A DNA stretch of 64,000 bases from Trichocoleus desertorum NBK24 (GCF_030409055.1 NZ_CP116619.1:1583628-1647627), one strand, 5' to 3'; numbered from the stretch's first letter, positions 9,409 to 18,375 are shown. Numbers and translations are program-made. Notes: generated from the letters alone by a model not told the origin.

Positions 9409-10677
9409 ATGAAGTTACTACTGGGTGGACTGATTGTCAGTTTGGGGCTATGGACATTGCCAGCGCAAGCGCAAGTTTCTAATGCCCAAGTCGATGCCCT
9501 CGTAGAAGCAATTCGGCAAGCAGCTCCGCAAACAGGAACCTCACAGGATGGTTTGTACAGCGATTGGCAAGTGCTGCCCGGTAATATCCCTCGTTGGGCA
9601 AAATTTTGTACGGGCCGAGAGGTAACACCAGAGCAGTTTGGAGCCAACGCTAGCACAGCACGTAGCATTATTACTTGCATTGTCAAGGATGCTCTACAAG
9701 ATGAGTATCCTGCTAGTGGCAATAGCGAGGCGATCGCGGTGCAACGAGTCGCAGCTTGGTGGATGACAGGCGATCCAACTCGCTATACCAACTCCACCAC
9801 CAGCCCTTATACCAATAAAGTCCTCAGTCTTTATCAGAAACTAAAGTCACCTAACGCCGCCTCTAGACCTGCGGCTGCTTCCACGAATGCGGCTGCTTCT
9901 ACTGCCTCTACTCCTGCTAATGCGGCTTCCCCCGCTTCTCAAAACGAGTATGAGCGCTACATGCAGGCTGGCTACGCCGCAACGAAGAAGGGAGACTACC
10001 CTCTAGCACTGTTGAACTTTAAGCGAGCTGTGGATGAGCGTCCGAATGATGCCTATGCTCAAAAGGCGGTTCAGAATGTGGAGGGATATCTGACCCGGAA
10101 CCGTTCTGGCTCAGCTCCTGCCAACCAAAACTCCTCTCAACCGCCAGCCGCTCAACCTGCGAGAAATCAAAATGGTTCTTCTCCGAAAACCTCAGGCGTG
10201 GTAGTACCCACCCAGACAAGCGCCGCTAGAAGCAGTGCGGCTCTCTCACAAAACCAAGCGGTAGGTCTGATTACAGAATGGCTGGCAGCCAAGTCACGCA
10301 TTTTCGCCCCCCCTTTCGATCGGCAACCTGTGCAGCAGTTCACTACAGGAGAGCTTTATGGTTCTTTGGTTAGAGATGACGGTGCGATCGCTTGGCTCAA
10401 AGACAACGAAGCTTACTACCGCTTTGGTGTCCAGAAAGTAGAGTCGGTCGAACGATTTGTAGCCGATCAAAACAAAGCCACAGTAGAGCTAAAAATCACC
10501 GAAGACCGCACTTTATACCGTGACGGCAAAGTTGATCCGACTCAAACCGATTTTCAAACCAGATTGGTTCGCTATAGCTTGGAATCAATCGATGGAGCCT
10601 GGAAGATTGCCGACTATAAAACTGTGGATGGTTCAGTTTTAGAGCGTGCAGTTGGCACCAACGCCCAGGACAATTAG
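9409..10677 (+). CDS. Secreted TPR/IMS-domain (DUF4101) protein
   Basis: 422 residues from ATG 9409. A signal peptide (MKLLLGGLIVSLGLWTLP, cleavage near AQAQ) is followed by a region with two conserved cysteines (KFCTGRE and IITCIVKD). Then come an Ala/Ser-rich linker, one TPR-like hairpin (YMQAGYAATKKGDYPLALLN, about residues 185-230), a second low-complexity linker, and a C-terminal IMS domain (AVGLITEWLAAKSRIFAPPF to SIDGAWKIADYKTVDG, about 290-410). The IMS domain is shared with the chloroplast division proteins ARC6/CDP1 and with several secreted cyanobacterial proteins. An upstream TTG in frame (9349) would bury the signal peptide and is rejected. The next gene follows 30 bp on. Confidence 0.8.
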   Translation: MKLLLGGLIVSLGLWTLPAQAQVSNAQVDALVEAIRQAAPQTGTSQDGLYSDWQVLPGNIPRWAKFCTGREVTPEQFGANASTARSIITCIVKDALQDEYPASGNSEAIAVQRVAAWWMTGDPTRYTNSTTSPYTNKVLSLYQKLKSPNAASRPAAASTNAAASTASTPANAASPASQNEYERYMQAGYAATKKGDYPLALLNFKRAVDERPNDAYAQKAVQNVEGYLTRNRSGSAPANQNSSQPPAAQPARNQNGSSPKTSGVVVPTQTSAARSSAALSQNQAVGLITEWLAAKSRIFAPPFDRQPVQQFTTGELYGSLVRDDGAIAWLKDNEAYYRFGVQKVESVERFVADQNKATVELKITEDRTLYRDGKVDPTQTDFQTRLVRYSLESIDGAWKIADYKTVDGSVLERAVGTNAQDN

Positions 10678-10707
10678 ACATAGCAGTTCCTGAAAGACTC
10701 AACGCTT

Positions 10708-11133
10708 ATGAGACATTTGCTCAAATTAGCTGTGGCCGCAGCTCTACTAGCTCACGCTCCCGCAGCCTTAGCAGAAAAATGGGTCCAAATCACTGTGAAT
10801 TCAGTGGGCGATCGCTTTCTAGTTGATGCCAGTTCCATTGAGAATCGCAGCGGTAGCGTGTGGTACTGGGAGTATCGCGACTTCAAGCAGCCCAACAACG
10901 TGTTTCTAGATTCCCCAGTCAACCAACCTGTTTACGGCACTGTAATTTACCGCTCTGTAGACTGCAAGGCAGGTACCACTCGACTGCGGCGACTCACAGC
11001 CTACGACAAAAGCCGCAAAGTAATCCAGAAGTTTGACTATAGCGATCGCGGTAGACTCGCTAACCCTGCCACAGGCAGTAGCGCCAAAGCAGTTCTAGAT
11101 TACGTTTGCACCAATGCTCCTCAAGCGGGATAG
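10708..11133 (+). CDS. Small secreted protein, surface-adhesin E-like
   Basis: 141 residues with a signal peptide (MRHLLKLAVAAALLAHAPAALA). The mature domain of about 115 residues (KWVQITVN, DRFLVDASSIE, VWYWEYRDF, VIYRSVDCKAG, VLDYVCTNA) has the strand pattern and the single cysteine pair of the surface-adhesin E-like family, small beta proteins of unclear role in cyanobacteria. It follows the IMS-domain gene by 30 bp and is closed by a terminator at 11176-11207, so the two form a transcription unit. Confidence 0.7.
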   Translation: MRHLLKLAVAAALLAHAPAALAEKWVQITVNSVGDRFLVDASSIENRSGSVWYWEYRDFKQPNNVFLDSPVNQPVYGTVIYRSVDCKAGTTRLRRLTAYDKSRKVIQKFDYSDRGRLANPATGSSAKAVLDYVCTNAPQAG

Positions 11134-11175
11134 CACTTAGAATTTCTGGCTAAAGGGCGATCGCTCACTTAGAAG

Positions 11176-11207
11176 TGGGAGTTGAACTTGATTCAGCTCC
11201 CATTTTT
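11176..11207 (+). terminator. Rho-independent terminator
   Basis: TGGGAGTTGAA (11176-11186) pairs with TTCAGCTCCCA (11192-11202), with one G-T wobble and a 5-nt loop, followed by TTTTT (11203-11207). It ends the IMS-domain/adhesin-E-like unit. The rest of 11134-11497 is AT-rich leader of the SLH gene with no gene visible. Confidence 0.85.
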
Positions 11208-11497
11208 GCATTGGTGCCCGAATTTGGGTCTCAGCACTTGTATCCCTATTTACTAGCGCCCTGAAATTGACCGCTTAAATTCTCCATATTGATGAAACTA
11301 ATTAAGTTCCCTATACGTCCATAACCTAAGAATGTCAAACGTCAACTTAGGCCAGAAATCACGGGATTTTAGGCAATTTGTGATTGAAACCACCAGATTT
11401 CTACCTGTAGATAGTTTTAGGAACAAATTAGCTCCCTTAAGGTCTAGTTGATTAAGATAACGGATTTGCTTCTTGTTTTTTGGAGAACGCCCTCAAT

Positions 11498-12757
11498 ATG
11501 TCTAGCTTCAACCATTGGCAGTCTGGAACCGCTGCATTTTTAGCCCTGACCACCATTGCAGGTGCATCTGCCCCAATGGTCGTGATGATGCCCGCACAGG
11601 CACAAACTACTAGCTTTTCCGACGTTTCTTCTAGCTACTGGGCCGCAAGCTTCATTAGTGAACTAGCCCAGCGCGATGTGATTGCTGGATTCCCCGATGG
11701 CACCTTCCGCCCCAATGACCCTGTAACGCGGGCACAATTCGCCGCCATGATCCGTAAAGCCTTCAACAGGCCCCAAGAGCGCTCTGGCACGAACTTTGTC
11801 GATGTGTCGCAGAACTACTGGGCCTACAGTGCAATTCAGGAAGCCTACACCACAGGTTTCCTATCTGGATACCCCGGTAATATCTTCCAGCCCAACCAAA
11901 ATATTCCTAGAGTTCAAGTTCTAGTTTCCTTGGCAAATGGTTTGGACTACTCCGTCAGCACTGAAGTAGAAACCATCTTGCAGCAGTACTACAGTGATGC
12001 GTCTCAAGTTCCTAGCTACGCTCGCAGTAGCGTGGCAGCAGCTACGGACGAACAGATTGTGGTGAACTACCCCAACATCCGATTGCTGAACCCCAACCAA
12101 GTTGCAACCAGAGCTGAAGTCGCGGCCTTTATCTACCAAGCTTTGGTTAGCTCTGGGCAAGCCACCGCAATTACTTCTCCCTACGTAGTGGGTCAGCGTC
12201 CTCCTGTCACAACGCCAACTCAAGTCAGAATTCCTTCTGGCACCACTCTTCCGGTGAAGTATGACGAAGCTGAGAAAATTCTAGTCACACCGGATGAAAC
12301 TGCGCCCCTGACTCTAACTGTGGCTCAGAACATCACTACTTCTCAAGGCACCATTTTGATCCCTGCGGGTAGCCAAGTGGTAGGTCAGTTGCGGCCTGCT
12401 CAAGGTGGTTCTCAGTTCGTAGCCCAAGAGCTAGTGTTGGCCAACGGTCGACGGATTCAGATGAGCGCTACCTCTGAGGTGATCACCACCACTGAGGACA
12501 TCCGTAAGGGTGCTAGCACAGGCACAATCCTTAAAGATACGGCTTTAGGCGCTGCGGCTGCGGCTGCGGTTGCGGCTGTCACGGGCGACCGGGCGATCGC
12601 TACTGAGGAAGTCTTAGGTGGAGCAGGGATCGGAGCCTTAATTGGACTCTTCCTAGGCCGCGATCGCGTCACCTTAGTGCGGATTGATCCTGACCAAGAT
12701 CTCAACCTGACGCTAGGTTCTGATCTAGTAATCCCCACAGGCTCCACCAATCAGTAA
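11498..12757 (+). CDS. SLH-domain surface protein with C-terminal glycine-zipper region
   Basis: 419 residues. Signal peptide to about residue 36 (ends MPAQAQ). Three S-layer homology repeats follow: FSDVSSSYWAASFISELAQR with IAGFPDGTFRPNDPVTRAQF, then FVDVSQNYWAYSAIQEAY with LSGYPGNIFQPNQNIPR, then a diverged third ending ATRAEVAAFIYQAL. The C-terminal half is a beta domain (GTILIPAGSQVVGQLRPAQG) and an Ala/Gly-rich hydrophobic stretch (ALGAAAAAAVAAVTGD and GGAGIGALIGLFLGRDR). SLH domains bind cell-wall polysaccharide, so it is probably exported to the envelope. ATG 11498 has GGAG 12 nt upstream; a TTG at 11480 is less likely. Confidence 0.88.
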   Translation: MSSFNHWQSGTAAFLALTTIAGASAPMVVMMPAQAQTTSFSDVSSSYWAASFISELAQRDVIAGFPDGTFRPNDPVTRAQFAAMIRKAFNRPQERSGTNFVDVSQNYWAYSAIQEAYTTGFLSGYPGNIFQPNQNIPRVQVLVSLANGLDYSVSTEVETILQQYYSDASQVPSYARSSVAAATDEQIVVNYPNIRLLNPNQVATRAEVAAFIYQALVSSGQATAITSPYVVGQRPPVTTPTQVRIPSGTTLPVKYDEAEKILVTPDETAPLTLTVAQNITTSQGTILIPAGSQVVGQLRPAQGGSQFVAQELVLANGRRIQMSATSEVITTTEDIRKGASTGTILKDTALGAAAAAAVAAVTGDRAIATEEVLGGAGIGALIGLFLGRDRVTLVRIDPDQDLNLTLGSDLVIPTGSTNQ

Positions 12758-12831
12758 GCTCTGTCAGTGAAGTAATTGAAAATAGTTAAACTGTAACCCT
12801 TCAGTTTGACTCAAGCCCTCAAGCTTGACAG

Positions 12832-12864
12832 CGATCGCAACTCTGTAAAGTTGCGATCGTTTTT
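12832..12864 (+). terminator. Terminator built from HIP1 arms
   Basis: CGATCGCAACT (12832-12842) and AGTTGCGATCG (12849-12859) form a perfect 11-bp stem with a 6-nt loop, followed by TTTTT (12860-12864). The stem includes HIP1 sequence on both arms. Its T-run overlaps the stop codon of the convergent histidine kinase gene. Confidence 0.85.
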
Positions 12865-14371
12865 ATTGGTTTATTGGCTGAGCGAGCGGCAACCAAACCA
12901 CAAAAGCAGTTCCTGGGCCTGTCGTAGGGGGCATGGGCAGCACAAAATGAACAATGCTACTCTGCTGGGCGGGACTAAATACCTGAATCTCTCCCTGCAT
13001 TTGCTGCACCAAGTCACGAGCGATCGCTAAGCCTAATCCAGTACCAGGAATCTCTGTCTGAGCCTGCACACCTCGGTAGTGCCGCTCAAAGAGATGGGCT
13101 AAATCTTCGGGCGGAATCCCAGGCCCTGTGTCCCAAACGGCAATACCTAACCAACCCGATTGACTATGAGGCAAGGGTGCAGGCCAACCTATGCTTACTT
13201 CTAAATAGACCTGTCCTAGAGCGGGGGTATATTTCAGCGCGTTATCTAGTAGATTGCTCAGCACCTCTCGCAGCGCTTTAGCATTTGCCTTCACGAGTGG
13301 TAAATTGGACGGCACCTGGGTGTAAAGTGCTAAATCTCGTTCCTGGGCGATCGCGCTAGCTGAAGCCACAAGAGGCTCCAAAATACTGGCGATCGCACAA
13401 GCCTCTAACCTGAGGCTCTCACCTGACAAAAACCCAGAAGCGGGCAGCAAGGGTAGCGGTGATACCACAGTCACAACATCGCCAGCATTGGTCAAAGCAT
13501 CGGGTGTAGGGTCAGATTCGATTGCAGAAGAGGCGGCTAAGGAATTAACTCCTGCCTTGCCAGAGGGATCGGTGGCTGATGGCGTTGACCTGCGTGACCC
13601 AGCCGGAGGAAGCGTCAAGGGAGCTAAATCGCTTCTCCCCACATGAATGGCTTGGTCAAACTGTTGCAACAACTCCTGTAGGCGATCGCTCTCCCGGACA
13701 ATACTAGTTGCCACATCCCGATTCGGGTCTCCAGTTCCGAGTCGCCGCAGCAGCAGTTTGCCGAAAGTTCGCATTGCGGTTAAAGGATTGCGGAGTTGGT
13801 GGAGCAAATTATCAAACAGATTGTATTGCTGAGCTTGGAGTAACCGTCGTTGATGCTGTTCCTGCTCTAACCATTGACCCCGCTGATCTAACACACAGCC
13901 TAGCGCCAAGGTATGAGCCACTCGCTCAATCTGCGATCGCTCTTGTTCACTCCAAGCGCGATCGTCCCGTTCACTCACAAGCAGGCCCATCACCATGCCT
14001 TCATGCATCAGAGGCAGCACGAGTTGGCGTTGGTGCTGCAACCCATCGCTATCCAATCGCTCTGGCTCAGTATCAACTTCGTCCTCTAGCAAAAAGTTTG
14101 GGCCTAAGGCAAACTGAGTGGGCGCAAGGCTAGCATCTGCCGCTCGTAATCGTGGCAACCTTGCTTCTGCCGCAGGCAACAAAAAAGGCTCCTCATCCCA
14201 AGCAGCCACGCTCTCAGGATAAGCAACCACTGGAATCAGCTTGGCCTCAGTACCATCTGCCATTTCCTCTGTCAAGTAAACCACGCTGAGAGACGCTCCC
14301 AACCCCTGGGTCAAGAGTTCTACCTGAGCGCGACAAAGCGCCACAAATTCTGGGCTAGTAGGTATCAACAT
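12863..14371 (-). CDS. GAF-domain sensor histidine kinase, possibly Hik2/CSK type
   Basis: 502 residues without membrane segments. N-terminal GAF-like sensor (about 1-165), then the dimerisation/phosphoacceptor helix with the H-box NLLHQLRNPLTAM (H191), a Ser/Pro/Thr-rich linker (about 235-310) and a HATPase domain (N-box LSNLLDNALKYTP near 370, WDTGPGIPPED and GTGLGLAIARD). The H-box reads HQLRNPL rather than the usual HELRTPL. The short GAF plus this H-box and an early cysteine (C13 in ALCRAQ) resemble cyanobacterial Hik2, relative of the chloroplast sensor kinase, which senses plastoquinone redox state. That identity is tentative; the kinase call is firm. No response regulator gene is adjacent. 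Confidence 0.9.
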   Translation of the reverse strand: MLIPTSPEFVALCRAQVELLTQGLGASLSVVYLTEEMADGTEAKLIPVVAYPESVAAWDEEPFLLPAAEARLPRLRAADASLAPTQFALGPNFLLEDEVDTEPERLDSDGLQHQRQLVLPLMHEGMVMGLLVSERDDRAWSEQERSQIERVAHTLALGCVLDQRGQWLEQEQHQRRLLQAQQYNLFDNLLHQLRNPLTAMRTFGKLLLRRLGTGDPNRDVATSIVRESDRLQELLQQFDQAIHVGRSDLAPLTLPPAGSRRSTPSATDPSGKAGVNSLAASSAIESDPTPDALTNAGDVVTVVSPLPLLPASGFLSGESLRLEACAIASILEPLVASASAIAQERDLALYTQVPSNLPLVKANAKALREVLSNLLDNALKYTPALGQVYLEVSIGWPAPLPHSQSGWLGIAVWDTGPGIPPEDLAHLFERHYRGVQAQTEIPGTGLGLAIARDLVQQMQGEIQVFSPAQQSSIVHFVLPMPPTTGPGTAFVVWLPLAQPINQ

Positions 14372-14720
14372 GCAGACAGTTGCAGATGTTCAAATCAAAA
14401 TGGAGCTTTCTCTAACTCCCAGGGCTGAGAGACTTTTCTCAATCATGGCCCGCTAATTTACACCTTTATCTGCTCTTAGATGAGTTTTTAACCAGATTTT
14501 ATGTATTTAATATTAAGAAATTTGAATTTTTATTAAGATTATTCGAGCTTATCTATTGGCTTAAATGGGACTAAAGGTTTACTAGATATAAGCTTAGGCC
14601 AGTCATGGAGTTTTGTATCAAGGACTTAAAAGAAGTTGAAATTTTGGACTCAAGCCGATATACTTGCGACGGTTTTGTAACTATGAATACACCCGTCAGC
14701 AGAAAGAGGAGGTACCGAGA
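14372..14720. other. Intergenic region between divergent kinase and DUF3155 genes
   Basis: AT-rich 349 bp, with runs such as TTTAATATTAAGAAATTTG near 14505. It must carry promoters for both directions. I see no convincing gene, inverted repeat or RNA in it. Confidence 0.5.
14706..14712 (+). promoter_or_regulatory. Shine-Dalgarno site that sets a TTG start
   Basis: GAGGAGG at 14706-14712, with an 8-nt spacer to TTG 14721. This places the DUF3155 start at the family N terminus (ARRRKRKSRRR) and not at the longer in-frame start at 14664. Confidence 0.75.
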
Positions 14721-15038
14721 TTGGCAAGGAGACGCAAGCGTAAGAGCCGTCGTCGCCTAGAAGGGCGTAGAATTCTGGAGTTAGTGCCTCAGTTTAGCAT
14801 TGAAAGTGGCGAAGAAAAACCAGTCACAGCCGCTCGAAAGTTCATTCAAGCGCAAGCTATTCTTCCGCCCGCTTTGCTACTTGTAAGGCGGAACGAGCAT
14901 ACCACAGACCGTTACTTCTGGGCTGAAAAGGGGCTCTTCAGTGCTCAGTATGTCGAAGAGAACCATTTCTTGTTTCCCAGTCTGAGAGTATTGATTGGTG
15001 ATGCAGAAGATGCACCTGTGGCTGTCACTAGCCGCTAA
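14721..15038 (+). CDS. DUF3155 protein with basic N terminus
   Basis: 105 residues from TTG 14721, chosen because a near-perfect ribosome site precedes it and because the family begins with this Arg/Lys cluster (ARRRKRKSRRRLEGRR). The remainder (QFSIESGEEKPVTAARKFI, LLLVRRNEHTTDRYFWAEKG, VEENHFLFPSLRVL) matches the cyanobacterium-specific DUF3155 family. Function unknown; the strongly basic tail suggests binding to nucleic acid or ribosomes, which is inference. It is read divergently from the kinase and convergently with the CCB gene. Confidence 0.88.
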   Translation: MARRRKRKSRRRLEGRRILELVPQFSIESGEEKPVTAARKFIQAQAILPPALLLVRRNEHTTDRYFWAEKGLFSAQYVEENHFLFPSLRVLIGDAEDAPVAVTSR

Positions 15039-15120
15039 AGCTCGACCGATTGAGCTTGCAAATGAGTCTGTTGGGAACATTTAATACTTTGCTGACTAGG
15101 GAAATCAGGCGAACTGATCT

Positions 15121-15160
15121 AAACAAAAACCCCATTCAAACAACAACGCTTGAATGGGGT
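15121..15160 (-). terminator. Rho-independent terminator (minus strand)
   Basis: CCCCATTCAA (15130-15139) pairs perfectly with TTGAATGGGG (15150-15159). Read on the minus strand the stem is followed by TTTTTGTTT (15129-15121). It lies 65 bp after the CCB gene and fits as its terminator. Confidence 0.85.
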
Positions 15161-15224
15161 CATTTAATCGAACCTTAAAGGATCAAGTACAGCTACAGCA
15201 GAAGCTGCTTACAAGCGGAGTACG

Positions 15225-15758
15225 TTACTCACAAGCCTTGAGGTTGAGGGCTCGCTGTAATTCAGACAACTCATCTCGATGAGCTTTGACAGTCACCAGG
15301 CTCCGGGACGGAGATTCACCGGAGTGAACTGGTTCAATCTTGAGGGAAACTTGTTCTGGACGTTTCGCTTTTTGCCAATAAAAACAGCCTGCTAGGGGTG
15401 CCAGAAGCACTGCTCCTAACAAAAGTTGGGGCAGTCCCGGTAGGACCATTGACAGCACCAAAGCAAGACACAAAATGCCTGCCGCTGCCAACAGTGTTAA
15501 AAACACCGCCAAAAACCAACTAGGCCGCACCACCCCCTGAAACGTTACTTGGTTTTGAGCCGCATCTACTGCTGCAACTTTGTAGGCCCGTTGATCAAAG
15601 TATTGCTGTAGGCGATCGAGTAACGATTCCTCTGCCAGTTCTGCAACCAGTTGCACTTCTTGCGTTCTGTCTTTGACGGAGGCTCGGATGAAAAACATTA
15701 GACCCACCATCATTAGCAAGGTCATCACAAATATAGATGGCAGAATGGCAGCATTCAT
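15225..15758 (-). CDS. Cofactor assembly of complex C subunit B family protein (CCB, CCB1-like)
   Basis: 177 residues. One N-terminal membrane helix (IFVMTLLMMVGLMFFI), a soluble stretch starting RASVKDRTQEVQLVAE and containing QQYFDQRAYKVAAVDA, then a two-helix hairpin (WFLAVFLTLLAAAGILC and LLLGAVLLAPLAGCFYW), and a C-terminal soluble part. This matches the cyanobacterial family related to algal CCB proteins, which attach heme c(i) covalently to cytochrome b6 of the b6f complex. Placing it nearer to CCB1 than CCB2/CCB4 is a judgement from length and topology. Thylakoid membrane expected. Terminator at 15121-15160. Confidence 0.82.
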   Translation of the reverse strand: MNAAILPSIFVMTLLMMVGLMFFIRASVKDRTQEVQLVAELAEESLLDRLQQYFDQRAYKVAAVDAAQNQVTFQGVVRPSWFLAVFLTLLAAAGILCLALVLSMVLPGLPQLLLGAVLLAPLAGCFYWQKAKRPEQVSLKIEPVHSGESPSRSLVTVKAHRDELSELQRALNLKACE

Positions 15759-15926
15759 AAAGGGGTGGCAGAAACGACAAACAGCACTATCTATACTTTA
15801 GTTTACATTTAGTTCACATAAGTACAGAAAGCCTTAATCTACTTGGGGTTGCTAGAGCTGGAACGCTCAAGAACCAATCGCTTGGGTCTGGGTTAGCGCG
15901 ATCGCCTGCAACTGTATAACGCCCCT

Positions 15927-16289
15927 CTAGTTTTTATCACTAGCGGGGAGATTACCAGTTGCATATCCTTGCCAAAGACGAGATAATTCTTGAGCCCGCT
16001 CAGACCACTCTGGACGAATTTGATACATCCGACGTGGTCGCCCCCGTCCTTCTACTTTGCGCCAATACCCCTGGATGGCCCCCTCATCCTCCAGAAATTT
16101 TAGAGCGCTATAAAGGACGGTATCGGAAAGGCGGTAAGTGCGATATTCGTTTTCTAGAAGCTGGATCAATTCTGTCCCGTAAGAGTCCCCTCGTTGCAGC
16201 ACCGACAAGACATAACAAACGGCGAGTTCTTTGTTGAGGTAAATGGGTGGGGGATCTTGGAAAAATTGGTAGATATCTTCAAATCGCAT
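15927..16289 (-). CDS. PadR family transcriptional regulator
   Basis: About 120 residues. The winged-helix core is clear: AVCYVLSVLQRGDSYGTELI, TVLYSALKFLEDEGAIQGYW and the wing GRGRPRRMYQI. The N terminus MRFEDIYQFFQDPPPIYLNKE is the form seen in cyanobacterial PadR proteins, so I start at ATG 16289; an in-frame ATG at 16301 would add four residues. PadR proteins repress nearby or unlinked genes in response to small molecules or unknown cues. No co-oriented partner is close, so the target is unclear. Confidence 0.85.
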   Translation of the reverse strand: MRFEDIYQFFQDPPPIYLNKELAVCYVLSVLQRGDSYGTELIQLLENEYRTYRLSDTVLYSALKFLEDEGAIQGYWRKVEGRGRPRRMYQIRPEWSERAQELSRLWQGYATGNLPASDKN

Positions 16290-16846
16290 GGTTAAACCCA
16301 TAATTAATCAATCCACATTAAAGCTAGGGTGTTGACGTTACCGTCGTGGACAACGGGAACAGAGAGTGAGCGACCATCAATGTAATGAGTCCTCCATGCC
16401 AACTATTTCCCGTCATGATGTAAGCTTGTGCTGCCTAAGCTCGCGGCTAGCCTTTAGAACAGTGAGTTTGGTCTTTACCTAAATGACAGTAGATGCATAC
16501 TCAAAAAGCTCTAGAAGGTGCCGTTAACTCTCACACCGAGTTTAGAGAGCTGATGCTGAATGTTGACTCTGGTGATTGACAGACTAGATGGTCTGCCCTC
16601 AGACTACTCAAGCCAAATAATTAGAGGGCGTAATATTAATTCTAGACATTTAATTCTGACTTCGTCTGCCAGATCTGACAGGGATTTCACGTTTCATCCA
16701 ACTGGGTGATCTGGGTGGATCAGAAGGGTCGGATTGAGGAGTTAGGATTCAACCTAATCAATGGCTGAGCCTGAAGCAATTAAAGTTATGCTTTGAGTTA
16801 GCTTGGATAGATGAATAGCCAGGTAATTACGCCCGTTTAAAGCACC
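16290..16846. other. Intergenic region upstream of PadR and DUF3611 genes
   Basis: 557 bp of divergent intergenic DNA. I found only short open frames (under 30 codons), no terminator and no strong inverted repeat. A non-coding RNA cannot be excluded. Confidence 0.4.
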
Positions 16847-17425
16847 ATGTTGAAGTCAGATTCTTCCGAAATTCCTCCTGCCATTCGTCAGATTGCCACC
16901 TATTTTCGCTGGACTGGCTGGATTAGTTTTTGGTCGCAGTCGGTTCTAGCCGTTGTTTCCACCATCGTCTTGATTGTGGCCAACTTTAGCCGAGAAACTG
17001 GAGGTACAGCGAATACCAGTAGGGTCGGAACTGGCTTTGGTGTCTTTTTCGCAATTTGTGGATTGGTGGTGTTGGGGATCAATATCTACTGGGCTTTTCG
17101 GTATGTTCGTATTGCTCGACAACTGAAAGCCCCCAATACCAGTTTGCGTCCTAGCAAGGCCGATACAATCCAACTCTTACAGTTGGGTATCATATTTAGT
17201 TTAGTTGGCATGCTGCTGACAATTATTGGAGCACAAGCTATTGTAGGTGGCTTGATTGCCCGCTCGATCGCCCAGCCTCAGGCGTATCCTCTTTATGGCA
17301 ATAATGCCATTCCCATTATTCGGCCCCTCGACTTTTTTGTCGTACAAGCTAATACCAATACGATCGCGGGCCACTTTGCGGGATTAGTTTCGTCTTTTTG
17401 GCTTTTGAATCGAGTGAATCGCTAG
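16847..17425 (+). CDS. DUF3611 family membrane protein
   Basis: 192 residues with four hydrophobic helices (about 18-46, 68-90, 110-138 and 168-188). The family block ATYFRWTGWISFWSQ at the N terminus and the loop SIAQPQAYPLYGN before the last helix match DUF3611, a family shared by cyanobacteria and plastids with no known function. Probably in the thylakoid or plasma membrane. Unlinked to its neighbours: divergent from padR, convergent with the fructosamine-kinase-like gene. Confidence 0.85.
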   Translation: MLKSDSSEIPPAIRQIATYFRWTGWISFWSQSVLAVVSTIVLIVANFSRETGGTANTSRVGTGFGVFFAICGLVVLGINIYWAFRYVRIARQLKAPNTSLRPSKADTIQLLQLGIIFSLVGMLLTIIGAQAIVGGLIARSIAQPQAYPLYGNNAIPIIRPLDFFVVQANTNTIAGHFAGLVSSFWLLNRVNR

Positions 17426-17464
17426 GAAATGCCAGAGTAGTAGCAGCGTAGGGATGGGCAGTTC

Positions 17465-18355
17465 CTAAGCTAAGATTTGCTCAATCATGCGGTTAGCTTG
17501 CGATTCGTAGCTGCCGCCAAACAGATTGAAATGATTCAGGATGTGGTAGAGGTTATAGAGATTTTTTCGGCGTGGATAGCCTGCGCCTAAGGGTAGGGCT
17601 TGGTTGTAACCTTGGTAGAACTCAGGTGGAAACCCGCCAAATAGCTCGGTCATGGCAATGTCTACTTCGCAATCGCCAAAATAAGCAGCGGGATCAAAGA
17701 TCACTGGCTCCCCCGCTTGACTCACCGCAGCATTCCCTGACCACAAGTCTCCATGCACTAGAGCGGGCTGAGGGCGGTGATTGGCTAGCAGTTCAGGAAT
17801 GGCGGCAAGTAGCCGATCCTGCTGGGGAAAGTGCCCACCTCGTCTCTGAGCTAGTTTTAGCTGATAGCCAATCCGGTGCTCGGCAAAAAATTCTGCCCAA
17901 TCTTTAGTCCAAGAATTGATTTGGGGTGTGGAGCCAATGGTGTTATGGCGATCCCAGCCGAAACCTGCTGTACTTGTGACTTGGTGCATGGCGGCTAACT
18001 GACGACCCATTGCTTCCCAAGCTTGGCGATCGCCCCGTCCCAGATCAATCCACTCCAAGACGATATAAGCGGAGTTTTCTGCCACACCCCAACAAATCGG
18101 TTCGGGGACGCGAATCGTCGGCTTGGCTCGCATTTGTTGCAACCCCAAAGCCTCTGCCTCAAACATGGCAACTTGAGACGGTTGATTCAGCTTCACAAAG
18201 TAGGTACAAGCTGCATGGTTGCCTTGGTCTCTAGTTTGGCTACCTTGCAGCGCATACCCTTGGTTGATACAGCCTCCACTGACAGCGCGTTGACTGAGAG
18301 CTTGAAATTCACATCCTGTCGCTTGAGTGATATGGGCAGCAATAGTCGTCCACAT
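17465..18355 (-). CDS. Fructosamine kinase family protein
   Basis: 296 residues, full length, with the aminoglycoside-phosphotransferase-like fold. The catalytic loop LVHGDLWSGNAAV (catalytic Asp) and the metal-binding block VIFDPAAYFGDCEVDIAM are intact, and a Lys in YFVKLN fits ATP binding. Family members phosphorylate ketosamines (protein-bound fructosamines or ribulosamines) so that they decompose, a protein-deglycation repair. Cytosolic. It lies 20 bp downstream of the M16 peptidase gene on the same strand, so the two are probably co-transcribed. Confidence 0.92.
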   Translation of the reverse strand: MWTTIAAHITQATGCEFQALSQRAVSGGCINQGYALQGSQTRDQGNHAACTYFVKLNQPSQVAMFEAEALGLQQMRAKPTIRVPEPICWGVAENSAYIVLEWIDLGRGDRQAWEAMGRQLAAMHQVTSTAGFGWDRHNTIGSTPQINSWTKDWAEFFAEHRIGYQLKLAQRRGGHFPQQDRLLAAIPELLANHRPQPALVHGDLWSGNAAVSQAGEPVIFDPAAYFGDCEVDIAMTELFGGFPPEFYQGYNQALPLGAGYPRRKNLYNLYHILNHFNLFGGSYESQANRMIEQILA

Positions 18356-18375
18356 GGAACTGATTAAAGTTTTAT

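Noticed and set aside
14664-14720. 19-residue N-terminal extension of the DUF3155 protein
   Set aside because: The consensus ribosome site at 14706-14712 lies inside it, and the family starts at the ARRRKRK cluster.
15037-15056. Hairpin AAGCTC/GAGCTT just after the DUF3155 gene
   Set aside because: Six-bp stem without a T-run. The stronger hairpin at 15130-15159 is oriented for the opposite gene.
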